In this document: positions 24,003 through 37,600 of the stretch, in pieces | Position numbering within the stretch: the stretch's first letter is position 1 | Layout of the letters: each line of letters opens with the position of its first letter | NCBI GenBank assembly: GCA_031769625.1 | Contig: JAUIMM010000741.1 | Span: 372,001 to 436,000 of the forward strand | Direction of reading: 5' to 3' | Length of the DNA: 64,000 bases | DNA from: Taudactylus pleione | Lineage: Eukaryota > Chordata > Amphibia > Anura > Myobatrachidae | Notes under the pieces: generated by a model | Database searches by the model: none | Told to the model about the DNA's origin: nothing | What the model saw: only the letters and a program-made list of their open reading frames with translations | Made by a program: the position numbers and the translations under genes

Positions 24003-24475
24003 GGGCTCGATTCAGACCCGTTCGCTAGGCTGCGTTTGCTCACAGCCGGGCGACTGTTGCAAACTGTGCATGCGTATGAGCCGCAGTGCGCGTGCGCGAA
24101 CCAGTCACTGCGATCAGGAGACGATCGCTCTCTGCATATTGCCAGAGCACTAGTTTGAGTGACAGAACGGGGCGTCTGTGGGTGGTGACTGGGTCAGGTC
24201 TGTGTAAACGGGGCGTGCTTGCACTAGCACAGGCGTGGCTGGGCGTTTTCACACCAACTTAAGGGTGTTAATAATTAAGACGTAGCGTCAGCATACGCGT
24301 CATATGAGAGAAATAAAGGCAGCGGTGATCGCAGTGCTTGCTGTAGCCTAGAGTCTACCATAAGCACTGCATGGCGGTTCGATATTGCCCGATGGTACCA
24401 ATGCTTTCATACACTTCCTGGAGATGACGTCTGAAAGTGGGCATCTTTACTCCACCTGGTGATCGCACGTTCAGA
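24003..24475. mobile_element. GGGCCTGATTCAGA-family MITE, right end missing (copy 2)
   Basis: Left terminus GGGCTCGATTCAGACCCGTT, then the family core GAGTGACAGAACGGGGCG..GTGGGTGGTGACTGGG. Near 24390, CGATGGTACCAATGCTTTCA matches an interior block of copy 1 (reverse complement, near 23340-23370). The expected right terminus is absent before the TTAGGG-rich repeat, so the copy is truncated or overwritten. Confidence 0.65.
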
Positions 24476-24526
24476 CGTAGGAGGTGATGGACATCAGGAT
24501 ACCAGCGTCGGCAAAGCGTCCGCCAG

Positions 24527-24990
24527 AATTAAGATTAGGCACCCCCGGGGGGATTTAGGGTTAGGGACTCCCCTGGGAGTGTTAGTGTTAGCGTGCGGGG
24601 AGAGGGGGTTAGGCATTCCCGGGAGGAGGTTAGATACCCCCGGGGGAGGAAAGGGGTTAGATACCCCCCAGGAGACTCAGGTTTAGGGTGCCTCAATGGG
24701 GGGGTTAAGGTTAGGCACCACTGGGGGGGACTTAGGGTTAGGGACTCCCCTGGGAGTGTTAGTGTTAGCGTGCGGGGAGAGGGGGTTAGGCATTCCCGGG
24801 AGGAGGTTAGATACCCCCGGGGGAGGAAAGGGGTTAGATACCCCCCAGGAGACTCAGGTTTAGGGTGCCTCAATGGGGGGGTTAAGGTTAGGCACCACTG
24901 GGGGGGACTTAGGGTTAGGCAACCCCCGGAAAGGTTAGGTTTAGGCATCACTAAGGGTGGGTTAGGGTTGGGGGGGGCAGGGTAGGGTTA
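24527..24990 (+). repeat. TTAGGG-rich, 177-bp tandem duplication
   Basis: G-rich sequence with many TTAGGG and TTAGGC words (TTAGGGTTAGGG near 24555 and 24733). A 177-bp unit is present about twice: TTAGGGACTCCCCTGGGAGT at 24561 and again at 24738. Runs of GGGGG alternate with TTAG. It looks like an interspersed G-rich repeat rather than a true telomere because the hexamer is not in uninterrupted tandem. The ORFs across it are repeat translations. Confidence 0.75.
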
Positions 24991-25087
24991 GAGTACTTAC
25001 CTAGTCGCGTTGGAATCTCCTGCTGTCGGGCTTCCGGAGGTGGTATTTGAACCGGCGGCTAAAGAGCAGTCTGTATTTCAATACCAT

Positions 25088-25284
25088 TCCGTGGGATCCT
25101 GGCATGGCCTGGCTGTGGGATCCTGGCATGGCCTGGCTGTGGGATCCTGGCATGGCCTGGCATGACCTGGCTGTGGGATCCTGGCATGGCCTGGCTGTGG
25201 GATCCTGGCATGACCTGGCTGTGGGATCCTGGCATGGCCTGGCTGTGGGATCCTGGTATGGCCTGGCTGTGGGATCCTGGCAGA
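25088..25284 (+). repeat. 24-bp minisatellite
   Basis: About eight copies of GTGGGATCCTGGCATGGCCT then GGCT, each with a BamHI-like GGATCC. Some units carry ATGACC, and one has an extra GGCATGGCCT segment. Short frames on both strands are artefacts of the period. Confidence 0.92.
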
Positions 25285-25639
25285 TCTTCGGCCTTCGGTG
25301 CATATAACTGCTGCAGTTGCTACAATGGTTTTCAGTAATGTCAGAGGGTCTGATTCAGCAGCGATCGCAACTGCGATTATACACGCAATTGGACAATTGT
25401 GGAGCATCGCAACGCGCGTGTATGAACACTCCACTGCGATTGGGATTGCGATCGCAGTGACTACGCAGACCTATCGCAAAGTGATTGACAGGAAGTACCG
25501 TTTGTGGGTGGTGACGGGGAAGGGCTGGTCGGCAAAACGCAGACAGGCCAGTGCGTTTGAACGCCGTTGCAAGGACGTGCATAAATTATCCACTGCAATG
25601 CCATACGCAGCTTGTGTACTCACTGCAAGCGATGGTTAC

Positions 25640-28600
25640 CAATTCCTGAGTAAGGTCAGAGCCTGTGTAAGTGTGTGTGAGGCTGTGATGGTACTCCATG
25701 TTACTGATGGTTTCTCAGTCTTGTGTAGTCACTGTGTGTGATGAGGTTAGTAATTCCTGAGTAAGGTCAGAGCGTGTGTAAGTGTGTGTGAGGCTGTGAT
25801 GGTACTCCATGTTACTGATGGTTTCTCAGTCTTGTGTAGTCACTGTGTGTGATGAGGTTAGTAATTCCTGAGTAAGGTCAGAGCCTGTGTAAGTGTGTGT
25901 GAGGCTGTGATGGTACTCCATGTTACTGATGGTTTCTCAGTCTTGTGTAATCACTGCGTGTGATGAGGTTAGTAATTCCTGAGTAAGGTCACAGCCTGTG
26001 TAAGTGTGTGTGAGGCTGTGATGGTACACCATGTTACCGATGGTTTCTCAGTCTTGTGTAATCACTGTGTGTGATGAGGTTAGTAATTCCTGAGTAAAGT
26101 CAGAGCCTGTGTAAGTGTGTGTGAGGCTGTGATGGTACTCCATGTTACTGATGGTATCTCAGTCTTGTGTAATCACTGTGTGCGATGAGGTTAGTAATTC
26201 CTGAGTAAAGTCAGAGCCTGTGTAAGTGTGTGTGAGGCTGTGATGGTACTCCATGTTACTGATGGTTTCTCAGTCTTGTGTAATCACTGTGTGTGATGAG
26301 GTTAGTAATTCCTGAGTAAAGTCAGAGCCTGTGTAAGTGTGTGTGAGGCTGTGATGGTACTCCATGTTACTGATGGTATCTCAGTCTTGTGTAATCACTG
26401 TGTGCGATGAGGTTAGTAATTCCTGAGTAAAGTCAGAGCCTGTGTAAGTGTGTGTGAGGCTGTGATGGTACTCCATGTTACTGATGGTATCTCAGTCTTG
26501 TGTAATCACTGTGTGCGATGAGGTTAGTAATTCCTGAGTAAAGTCAGAGCCTGTGTAAGTGTGTGTGAGGCTGTGATGGTACTCCATGTTACTGATGGTT
26601 TCTCAGTCTTGTGTAATCACTGTGTGAGATGAGGTTAGTAATTCCTGAGTAAAGTCAGAGCCTGTGTAAGTGTGTGTGAGGCTGTGATGGTACTCCATGT
26701 TACTGATGGTATCTCAGTCTTGTGTAATCACTGTGTGTGATGTTAGTAATTCCTGAGTAAGGTCAGAGCCTGTGTAAGTGTGTGTGAGGCTGTGATGGTA
26801 CTCCATGTTACTGATGGTTTCTCAGGCTTGTGTAGGCACTGCGTGTGATGAGGTTAGTAATTCCTGAGTAAGGTCAGAGCCTGTGTAAGTGTGTGTGAGG
26901 CTGTGATGGTACTCCATGTTACCGATGGTTTCTCAGTCTTGTGTAATCACTGTGTGTGATGAGGTTAGTAATTCCTGAGTAAGGTCAGAGCCTGTGTAAG
27001 TGTGTGTGAGGATGTGATGGTGCTCCATGTTACCGATGGTTTCTCAGTCTTGTGTAATCACTGTGTGTGATGAGGTTAGTAATACCTGAGTAAGGTCAGA
27101 GCCTGTGTAAGTGTGTGTGAGGATGTGATTGTACTCCATGTTACTGATGGTCTCTCAGTCTTGTGTAGTCACTGTGTGTGATGAGGTTAGTAATTCCTGA
27201 GTAAAGTCAGAGCCTGTGTAAGTGTGTGTGAGGCTGTGATGGTACTCCATGTTACTGATGGTATCTCAGTCTTGTGTAATCACTGTGTGTGATGAGGTTA
27301 GTAATTCCTGAGTAAGGTCAGAGCCTGTGTAAGTGTGTGTGAGGCTGTGATGGTACTCCATGTTACTGATGGTCTCTCAGTCTTGTGTAATCACTGTGTG
27401 TGATGAGGTTAATAATTCCTGAGTAAAGTCAGAGCCTGTGTAAGTGTGTGTGAGGCTGTGATGGTACTCCATGTTACTGATGGTCTCTCAGTCTTGTGTA
27501 ATCACTGCGTGTGATGAGGTTAGTAATTCCTAAGTAAGGTCAGAGCCGTGTAAGTGTGTGTGAGGATGTGATGGTACTCCATGTTACTGATGGTCTCTCA
27601 GTATTGTGTAATCACTGCGTTTGATGAGGTTAGTAATTCCTGAGTAAGGTCAGAGCCTGTGTAAGTGTGTGTGAGGCTGTGATGGTACTCCATGTTACTG
27701 ATGGTTTCTCAGTCTTGTGTAATCACTGTGTGTGATGAGGTTAGTAATTCCTGAGTAAGGTCAGAGCCTGTGTAAGTGTGTGTGAGGCTGTGATGGTACT
27801 CCATGTTACTGATGGTCTCTCAGTCTTGTGTAATCACTGTGTGTGATGAGGTTAATAATTCCTGAGTAAAGTCAGAGCCTGTGTAAGTGTGTGTGAGGCT
27901 GTGATGGTACTCCATGTTACTGATGGTCTCTCAGTCTTGTGTAATCACTGTGTGTGATGAGGTTAATAATTCCTGAGTAAAGTCAGAGCCTGTGTAAGTG
28001 TGTGTGAGGATGTGATGGTACTCCATGTTACTGATGGTCTCTCAGTATTGTGTAATCACTGCGTGTGATGAGGTTAGTAATTCCTGAGTAAGGTCAGAGC
28101 CTGTGTAAGTGTGTGTGAGGCTGTGATGGTACTCCATGTTACTGATGGTTTCTCAGTCTTGTGTAATCACTGTGTGTGATGAGGTTAGTAATACCTGAGT
28201 AAGGTCAGAGCCTGTGTAAGTGTGTGTGAGGCTGTGATGGTACTCCATGTTACTGATGGTCTCTCAGTCTTGTGTAATCACTGCGTGTGATGAGGTTAGT
28301 AATTCCTGAGTAAGGTCACAGCCTGTGTAAGTGTGTGTGAGGCTGTGATGGTACACCATGTTACCGATGGTTTCTCAGTCTTGTGTAATCACTGTGTGTG
28401 ATGTTAGTAATTCCTGAGTAAGGTCAGAGCCTGTGTAAGTGTGTGTGAGGCTGTGATGGTACTCCATGTTACCGATGGTTTCTCAGTCTTGTGTAATCAC
28501 TGTGTGTGATGAGGTTAGTAATTCCTGAGTAAAGTCAGAGCCTGTGTAAGTGTGTGTGAGGATGTGATGGTGCTCCATGTTACCGATGGTATCTCAGTCT

Positions 28601-31600
28601 TGTGTAATCACTGTGTGTGATGAGGTTAGTAATTCCTGAGTAAAGTCAGAGCCTGTGTAAGTGTGTGTGAGGATGTGATGGTACTCCATGTTACCGATGG
28701 TCTCTCAGTCTTGTGTAGTCACTGTGTGTGATGAGGTTAGTAATTCCTGAGTAAAGTCAGAGCCTGTGTAAGTGTGTGTGAGGCTGTGATGGTACTCCAT
28801 GTTACTGATGGTTTCTCAGTCTTGTGTAATCACTGTGTGTGATGAGGTTAGTAATTCCTGAGTAAAGTCAGAGCCTGTGTAAGTGTGTGTGAGGCTGTGA
28901 TGGTACTCCATGTTACTGATGGTTTCTCAGGCTTGTGTAGTCACTGCGTGTGATGAGGTTAGTAATTCCTGAGTAAAGTCAGAGCCTGTGTAAGTGTGTG
29001 TGAGGCTGTGATGGTACTCCATGTTACTGATGGTTTCTCAGTCTTGTGTAATCACTGTGTGTGATGAGGTTAGTAATTCCTGAGTAAAGTCAGAGCCTGT
29101 GTAAGTGTGTGTGAGGCTGTGATGGTACTCCATGTTACTGATGGTATCTCAGTCTTGTGTAATCACTGTGTGCGATGAGGTTAGTAATTCCTGAGTAAAG
29201 TCAGAGCCTGTGTAAGTGTGTGTGAGGCTGTGATGGTACTCCATGTTACTGATGGTTTCTCAGTCTTGTGTAATCACTGTGTGAGATGAGGTTAGTAATT
29301 CCTGAGTAAAGTCAGAGCCTGTGTAAGTGTGTGTGAGGCTGTGATGGTACTCCATGTTACTGATGGTATCTCAGTCTTGTGTAATCACTGTGTGTGATGA
29401 GGTTAGTAATTCCTGAGTAAGGTCAGAGCCTGTGTAAGTGTGTGTGAGGCTGTGATGGTACTCCATGTTACTGATGGTTTCTCAGGCTTGTGTAGGCACT
29501 GCGTGTGATGAGGTTAGTAATTCCTGAGTAAAGTCAGAGCCTGTGTAAGTGTGTGTGAGGCTGTGATGGTACTCCATGTTACTGATGGTATCTCAGTCTT
29601 GTGTAATCACTGTGTGTGATGTTAGTAATTCCTGAGTAAGGACAGAGCCTGTGTAAGTGTGTGTGAGGCTGTGATGGTACTCCATGTTACCGATGGTTTC
29701 TCAGTCTTGTGTAATCACTGTGTGTGATGAGGTTAGTAATTCCTGAGTAAGGTCAGAGCCTGTGTAAGTGTGTGTGAGGATGTGATGGTGCTCCATGTTA
29801 CCGATGGTATCTCAGTCTTGTGTAATCACTGTGTGTGATGAGGTTAGTAATTCCTGAGTAAAGTCAGAGCCTGTGTAAGTGTGTGTGAGGATGTGATGGT
29901 ACTCCATGTTACTGATGGTCTCTCAGTCTTGTGTAGTCACTGTGTGTGATGAGGTTAGTAATTCCTGAGTAAAGTCAGAGCCTGTGTAAGTGTGTGTGAG
30001 GCTGTGATGGTACTCCATGTTACTGATGGTATCTCAGTCTTGTGTAATCACTGTGTGTGATGAGGTTAGTAATTCCTGAGTAAAGTCAGAGCCTGTGTAA
30101 GTGTGTGTGAGGCTGTGATGGTACTCCATGTTACTGATGGTTTCTCAGTCTTGTGTAATCACTGTGTGTGATGAGGTTAATAATTCCTGAGTAAAGTCAG
30201 AGCCTGTGTAAGTGTGTGTGAGGCTGTGATGGTACTCCATGTTACTGATGGTCTCTCAGTCTTGTGTAATCACTGCGTGTGATGAGGTTAGTAATTCCTG
30301 AGTAAGGTCAGAGCCTGTGTAAGTGTGTGTGAGGATGTGATGGTACTCCATGTTACTGATGGTTTCTCAGTCTTGTGTAATCACTGTGTGTGATGAGGTT
30401 AGTAATACCTGAGTAAGGTCAGAGCCTGTGTAAGTGTGTGTGAGGATGTGATGGTACTCCATGTTACTGATGGTTTCTCAGTCTTGTGTAATCACTGCGT
30501 GTGATGAGGTTAGTAATTCCTGAGTAAGGTCACAGCCTGTGTAAGTGTGTGTGAGGCTGTGATGGTACACCATGTTACCGATGGTTTCTCAGTCTTGTGT
30601 AATCACTGTGTGTGATGTTAGTAATTCCTGAGTAAGGTCAGAGCCTGTGTAAGTGTGTGTGAGGCTGTGATGGTACTCCATGTTACCGATGGTTTCTCAG
30701 TCTTGTGTAATCACTGTGTGTGATGAGGTTAGTAATTCCTGAGTAAAGTCAGAGCCTGTGTAAGTGTGTGTGAGGATGTGATGGTGCTCCATGTTACCGA
30801 TGGTATCTCAGTCTTGTGTAATCACTGTGTGTGATGAGGTTAGTAATTCCTGAGTAAAGTCAGAGCCTGTGTAAGTGTGTGTGAGGCTGTGATGGTACTC
30901 CATGTTACTGATGGTCTCTCAGTCTTGTGTAATCACTGCGTGTGATGAGGTTAGTAATACCTGAGTAAGGTCAGAGCCTGTGTAAGTGTGTGTGAGGATG
31001 TGATGGTACTCCATGTTACTGATGGTTTCTCAGTCTTGTGTAGTCACTGTGTGTGATGAGGTTAGTAATTCCTGAGTAAGGTTAGAGCCTGTGTAAGTGT
31101 GTGTGAGGATGTGATGGTACTCCATGTTACTGATGGTTTCTCAGTCTTGTGTAGTCACTGCGTGTGATGAGGTTAGTAATTCCTGAGTAAGGTCACAGCC
31201 TGTGTAAGTGTGTGTGAGGCTGTGATGGTACACCATGTTACCGATGGTTTCTCAGTCTTGTGTAATCACTGTGTGTGATGTTAGTAATTCCTGAGTAAGG
31301 TCAGAGCCTGTGTAAGTGTGTGTGAGGCTGTGATGGTACTCCATGTTACCGATGGTATCTCAGTCTTGTGTAATCACTGTGTGTGATGAGGTTAGTAATT
31401 CCTGAGTAAAGTCAGAGCCTGTGTAAGTGTGTGTGAGGATGTGATGGTACTCCATGTTACCGATGGTCTCTCAGTCTTGTGTAGTCACTTTGTGTGATGA
31501 GGTTAGTAATTCCTGAGTAAAGTCAGAGCCTGTGTAAGTGTGTGTGAGGCTGTGATGGTACTCCATGTTACTGATGGTTTCTCAGTCTTGTGTAATCACT

Positions 31601-34600
31601 GTGTGTGATGAGGTTAGTAATTCCTGAGTAAAGTCAGAGCCTGTGTAAGTGTGTGTGAGGCTGTGATGGTACTCCATGTTACTGATGGTATCTCAGTCTT
31701 GTGTAATCACTGTGTGTGATGAGGTTAGTAATTCCTGAGTAAAGTCAGAGCCTGTGTAAGTGTGTGTGAGGCTGTGATGGTACTCCATGTTACTGATGGT
31801 TTCTCAGTCTTGTGTAATCACTGTGTGTGATGAGGTTAGTATTTCCTGAGTAAAGTCAAAGCCTGTGTAAGTGTGTGTGAGGCTGTGATGGTACTCCATG
31901 TTACTGATGGTCTCTCAGTCTTGTGTAATCACTGCGTGTGATGAGGTTAGTAATACCTGAGTAAGGTCAGAGCCTGTGTAAGTGTGTGTGAGGATGTGAT
32001 GGTACTCCATGTTACTGATGGTTTCTCAGTCTTGTGTAATCACTGTGTGTGATGAGGTCAGTAATTCCTGAGTAAGGTCAGAGCCTGTGTAAGTGTGTGT
32101 GAGGCTGTGATGGTACTCCATGTTACTGATGGTTTCTCAGTCTTGTGTAATCACTGCGTGTGATGAGGTTAGTAATTCCTGAGTAAGGTCACAGCCTGTG
32201 TAAGTGTGTGTGAGGCTGTGATGGTACACCATGTTACCGATGGTTTCTCAGTCTTGTGTAATCACTGTGTGTGATGAGGTTAGTAATTCCTGAGTAAAGT
32301 CAGAGCCTGTGTAAGTGTGTGTGAGGAAGTGATGGTACTCCATGTTACTGATGGTATCTCAGTCTTGTGTAATCACTGTGTGTGATGTTAGTAATTCCTG
32401 AGTAAAGTCAGAGCCTGTGTAAGTGTGTGTGAGGCTGTGATGGTACTCCATGTTACTGATGGTTTCTCAGGCTTGTGTAGTCACTGCGTGTGATGAGGTT
32501 AGTAATTCCTGAGTAAAGTCAGAGCCTGTGTAAGTGTGTGTGAGGCTGTGATGGTACTCCATGTTACTGATGGTTTCTCAGTCTTGTGTAATCACTGTGT
32601 GTGATGAGGTTAGTAATTCCTGAGTAAAGTCAGAGCCTGTGTAAGTGTGTGTGAGGATGTGATGGTACTCCATGTTACTGATGGTATCTCAGTCTTGTGT
32701 AATCACTGTGTGCGATGAGGTTAGTAATTCCTGAGTAAAGTCAGAGCCTGTGTAAGTGTGTGTGAGGCTGTGATGGTACTCCATGTTACTGATGGTTTCT
32801 CAGTCTTGTGTAGGCACTGCGTGTGATGAGGTTAGTAATTCCTGAGTAAAGTCAGAGCCTGTGTAAGTGTGTGTGAGGCTGTGATGGTACTCCATGTTAC
32901 TGATGGTATCTCAGTCTTGTGTAATCACTGTGTGTGATGAGGTTAGTAATACCTGAGTAAGGTCAGAGCCGTGTAAGTGTGTGTGAGGATGTGATGGTAC
33001 TCCATGTTACTGATGGTCTCTCAGTCTTGTGTAATCACTGCGTGTGATGAGGTTAGTAATACCTGAGTAAGGTCAGAGCCTGTGTAAGTGTGTGTGAGGA
33101 TGTGATGGTACTCCATGTTACTGATGGTCTCTCAGTCTTGTGTAATCACTGCGTGTGATGAGGTTAGTAATTCCTGAGTAAGGTTAGAGCCTGTGTAAGT
33201 GTGTGTGAGGATGTGATGGTACTCCATGTTACTGATGGTTTCTCAGTCTTGTGTAATCACTGCGTGTGATGAGGTTAGTAATTCCTGAGTAAGGTCAGAG
33301 CCTGTGTAAGTGTGTGTGAGGATGTGATGGTACTCCATGTTACTGATGGTTTCTCAGTCTTGTGTAATCACTGTGTGTGATGAGGTTAGTAATACCTGAG
33401 TAAAGTCAGAGCCTGTGTAAGTGTGTGTGAGGCTGTGATGGTACTCCATGTTACTGATGGTTTCTCAGTCTTGTGTAATCACTGCGTGTGATGAGGTTAG
33501 TAATTCCTGAGTAAGGTCAGAGCCTGTGTAAGTGTGTATGAGGATGTGATGGTACTCCATGTTACTGATGGTATCTCAGTCTTGTGTAATCACTGTGTGT
33601 GATGAGGTTAGTATTTCCTGAGTAAAGTCAGAGCCTGTGTAAGTGTGTGTGAGGCTGTGATGGTACTCCATGTTACTGATGGTTTCTCAGTCTTGTGTAA
33701 TCACTGTGTGTGATGTTAGTAATTCCTGAGTAAGGTCAGAGCCTGTGTAAGTGTGTGTGAGGATGTGATGGTACTCCATGTTACTGATGGTTTCTCAGTC
33801 TTGTGTAATCACTGTGTGTGATGTTAGTAATTCCTGAGTAAGGTCAGAGCCTGTGTAAGTGTGTGTGAGGATGTGATGGTACTCCATGTTACTGATGGTC
33901 TCTCAGTCTTGTGTAATCACTGCGTGTGATGAGGTTAGTAATACCTGAGTAAGGTCAGAGCCTGTGTAAGTGTGTGTGAGGATGTGATGGTACTCCATGT
34001 TACTGATGGTTTCTCAGTCTTGTGTAATCACTGTGTGTGATGAGGTCAGTAATTCCTGAGTAAGGTCAGAGCCTGTGTAAGTGTGTGTGAGGCTGTGATG
34101 GTACTCCATGTTACTGATGGTTTCTCAGTCTTGTGTAATCACTGCGTGTGATGAGGTTAGTAATTCCTGAGTAAGGTCACAGCCTGTGTAAGTGTGTGTG
34201 AGGCTGTGATGGTACACCATGTTACCGATGGTTTCTCAGTATTGTGTAATCACTGTGTGTGATGAGGTTAGTAATTCCTGAGTAAAGTCAGAGCCTGTGT
34301 AAGTGTGTGTGAGGAAGTGATGGTACTCCATGTTACTGATGGTCTCTCAGTCTTGTGTAGTCACTGTGTGTGATGAGGTTAGTAATTCCTGAGTAAAGTC
34401 AGAGCCTGTGTAAGTGTGTGTGAGGCTGTGATGGTACTCCATGTTACTGATGGTATCTCAGTCTTGTGTAATCACTGTGTGCGATGAGGTTAGTAATTCC
34501 TGAGTAAAGTCAGAGCCTGTGTAAGTGTGTGTGAGGCTGTGATGGTACTCCATGTTACTGATGGTTTCTCAGTCTTGTGTAATCACTGTGTGTGATGACG

Positions 34601-37600
34601 TTAGTAATTCCTGAGTAAAGTCAGAGCCTGTGTAAGTGTGTGTGAGGCTGTGATGGTACTCCATGTTACTGATGGTATCTCAGTCTTGTGTAATCACTGT
34701 GTGTGATGTTAGTAATTCCTGAGTAAAGTCAGAGCCTGTGTAAGTGTGTGTGAGGCTGTGATGGTACTCCATGTTACTGATGGTTTCTCAGGCTTGTGTA
34801 GTCACTGCGTGTGATGAGGTTAGTAATTCCTGAGTAAAGTCAGAGCCTGTGTAAGTGTGTGTGAGGCTGTGATGGTACTCCATGTTACTGATGGTATCTC
34901 AGTCTTGTGTAATCACTGTGTGTGATGTTAGTAATTCCTGAGTAAGGTCAGAGCCTGTGTAAGTGTGTGTGAGGCTGTGATGGTACTCCATGATACCGAT
35001 GGTTCCTCAGTCTTGTGTAATCACTGTGTGTGATGAGGTTAGTAATTCCTGAGTAAGGTCAGAGCCTGTGTAAGTGTGTGTGAGGATGTGATGGTGCTCC
35101 ATGTTACCGATGGTATCTCAGTCTTGTGTAATCACTGTGTGTGATGAGGTTAGTAATTCCTGAGTAAAGTCAAGGCCTGTGTAAGTGTGTGTGAGGATGT
35201 GATGGTACTCCATGTTACTGATGGTCTCTCAGTCTTGTGTAGTCACTGTGTGTGATGAGGTTAGTAATTCCTGAGTAAAGTCAGACCCTGTGTAAGTGTG
35301 TGTGAGGCTGTGATGGTACTCCATGTTACTGATGGTATCTCAGTCTTGTGTAATCACTGTGTGTGATGAGGTTAGTAATTCCTGAGTAAAGTCAGAGCCT
35401 GTGTAAGTGTGTGTGAGGCTGTGATGGTACTCCATGTTACTGATGGTTTCTCAGTCTTGTGTAATCACTGTGTGTGATGAGGTTAGTAATTCCTGTGTAA
35501 AGTCAGAGCCTGTGTAAGTGTGTGTGAGGCTGTGATGGTACTCCATGTTACTGATGGTCTCTCAGTCTTGTGTAATCACTGCGTGTGATGAGGTTAGTAA
35601 TACCTGAGTAAGGTCAGAGCCTGTGTAAGTGTGTGTGAGGATGTGATGGTACTCCATGTTACTGATGGTTTCTCAGTCTTGTGTAATCACTGTGTGTGAT
35701 GAGGTTAGTAATACCTGAGTAAGGTCAGAGCCTGTGTAAGTGTGTGTGAGGATGTGATGGTACTCCATGTTACTGATAGTCTCTCAGTCTTGTGTAATCA
35801 CTGCATGTGATGAGGTTAGTAATTCCTGAGTAAGGTCACAGCCTGTGTAAGTGTGTGTGAGGCTGTGATGGTACTCCATGTTACTGATGGTATCTCAGTC
35901 TTGTGTAATCACTGTGTGTGATGAGGTTAGTAATTCCTGAGTAAAGTCAGACCCTGTGTAAGTGTGTGTGAGGCTGTGATGGTACTCCATGTTACTGATG
36001 GTTTCTCAGTCTTGTGTAGTCACTGTGTGTGATGAGGTTAGTAATTCCTGAGTAAAGTCAGAGCCTGTGTAAGTGTATGTGAGGATGTGATGGTACTCCA
36101 TGTTACTGATGGTCTCTCAGTCTTGTGTAGTCACTGTGTGTGATGAGGTTAGTAATTCCTGAGTAAAGTCAGAGCCTGTGTAAGTGTGTGTGAGGCTGTG
36201 ATGGTACTCCATGTTACTGATGGTATCTCAGTCTTGTGTAATCACTGTGTGTGATGAGGTTAGTAATTCCTGAGTAAAGTCAGAGCCTGTGTAAGTGTGT
36301 GTGAGACTGTGATGGTACTCCATGTTACTGATGGTTTCTCAGTCTTGTGTAATCACTGTGTGTGATGAGGTTAGTAATTCCTGAGTAAAGTCAGAGCCTG
36401 TGTAAGTGTGTGTGAGGCTGTGATGGTACTCCATGTTACTGATGGTATCTCAGTCTTGTGTAATCACTGTGTGTGATGAGGTTAGTAATTCCTGAGTAAG
36501 GTTAGAGCCTGTGTAAGTGTGTGTGAGGATGTGATGGTACTCCATGTTACTGATGGTCTCTCAGTCTTGTGTAATCACTGTGTGATGAGGTTAGTAATTC
36601 CTGAGTAAAGTCAGAGCCTGTGTAAGTGTGTGTGAGGCTGTGATGGTACTCCATGTTACTGATGGTTTCTCAGTCTTGTGTAATCACTGTGTGTGATGAG
36701 GTTAGTAATTCCTGAGTAAGGTCAGAGCCGTGTAAGTGTGTGTGAGGATGTGATGGTACTCCATGTTACTGATGGTCTCTCAGTCTTGTGTAATCACTGC
36801 GTGTGATGAGGTTAGTAATACCTGAGTAAGGTCAGAGCCTGTGTAAGTGTGTGTGAGGATGTGATGGTACTCCATGTTACTGATGGTTTCTCAGTCTTGT
36901 GTAATCACTATGTGTGATGAGGTTAGTAATAACTGAGTAAGGTCAGAGCCTGTGTAAGTGAGTGTGAGGCTGTGATGGTACTCCATGTTACTGATGGTTT
37001 CTCAGTCTTGTGTAATCACTGTGTGTGATGAGGTTAGTAATTCCTGAGTAAGGTCAGAGCCGTGTAAGTGTGTGTGAGGATGTGATGGTACTCCATGTTA
37101 CTGATGGTCTCTCAGTCTTGTGTAATCACTACGTTTGATGAGGTTAGTAATTCCTGAGTAAGGTTAGAGCCTGTGTAAGTGTGTGTGAGGATGTGATGGT
37201 ACTCCATGTTACTGATGGTTTCTCAGTCTTGTGTATTCACTGTGTGATGAGGTTAGTAATTCCTGAGTAAGGTCAGAGCCTGTGTAAGTGTGTGTGAGGA
37301 TGTGATGGTACTCCATGTTACTGATGGTATCTCAGTCTTGTGTATTCACTGCGTGTGATGAGGTTAGTAATTCCTGAGTAAGGTTAGAGCCTGTGTAAGT
37401 GTGTGTGAGGATGTGATGGTACTCCATGTTACTGATGGTCTCTCAGTCTTGTGTAGTCACTGTGTGTGATGAGGTTAGTAATTCCTGAGTAAAGTCAGAG
37501 CCTGTGTAAGTGTGTGTGAGGCTGTGATGGTACTCCATGTTACTGATGGTATCTCAGTCTTGTGTAATCACTGTGTGTGATGAGGTTAGTAATTCCTGAG

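Noticed and set aside
24527..24990. True telomere or chromosome end
   Set aside because: TTAGGG is not in uninterrupted tandem and ordinary repeats lie on both sides.
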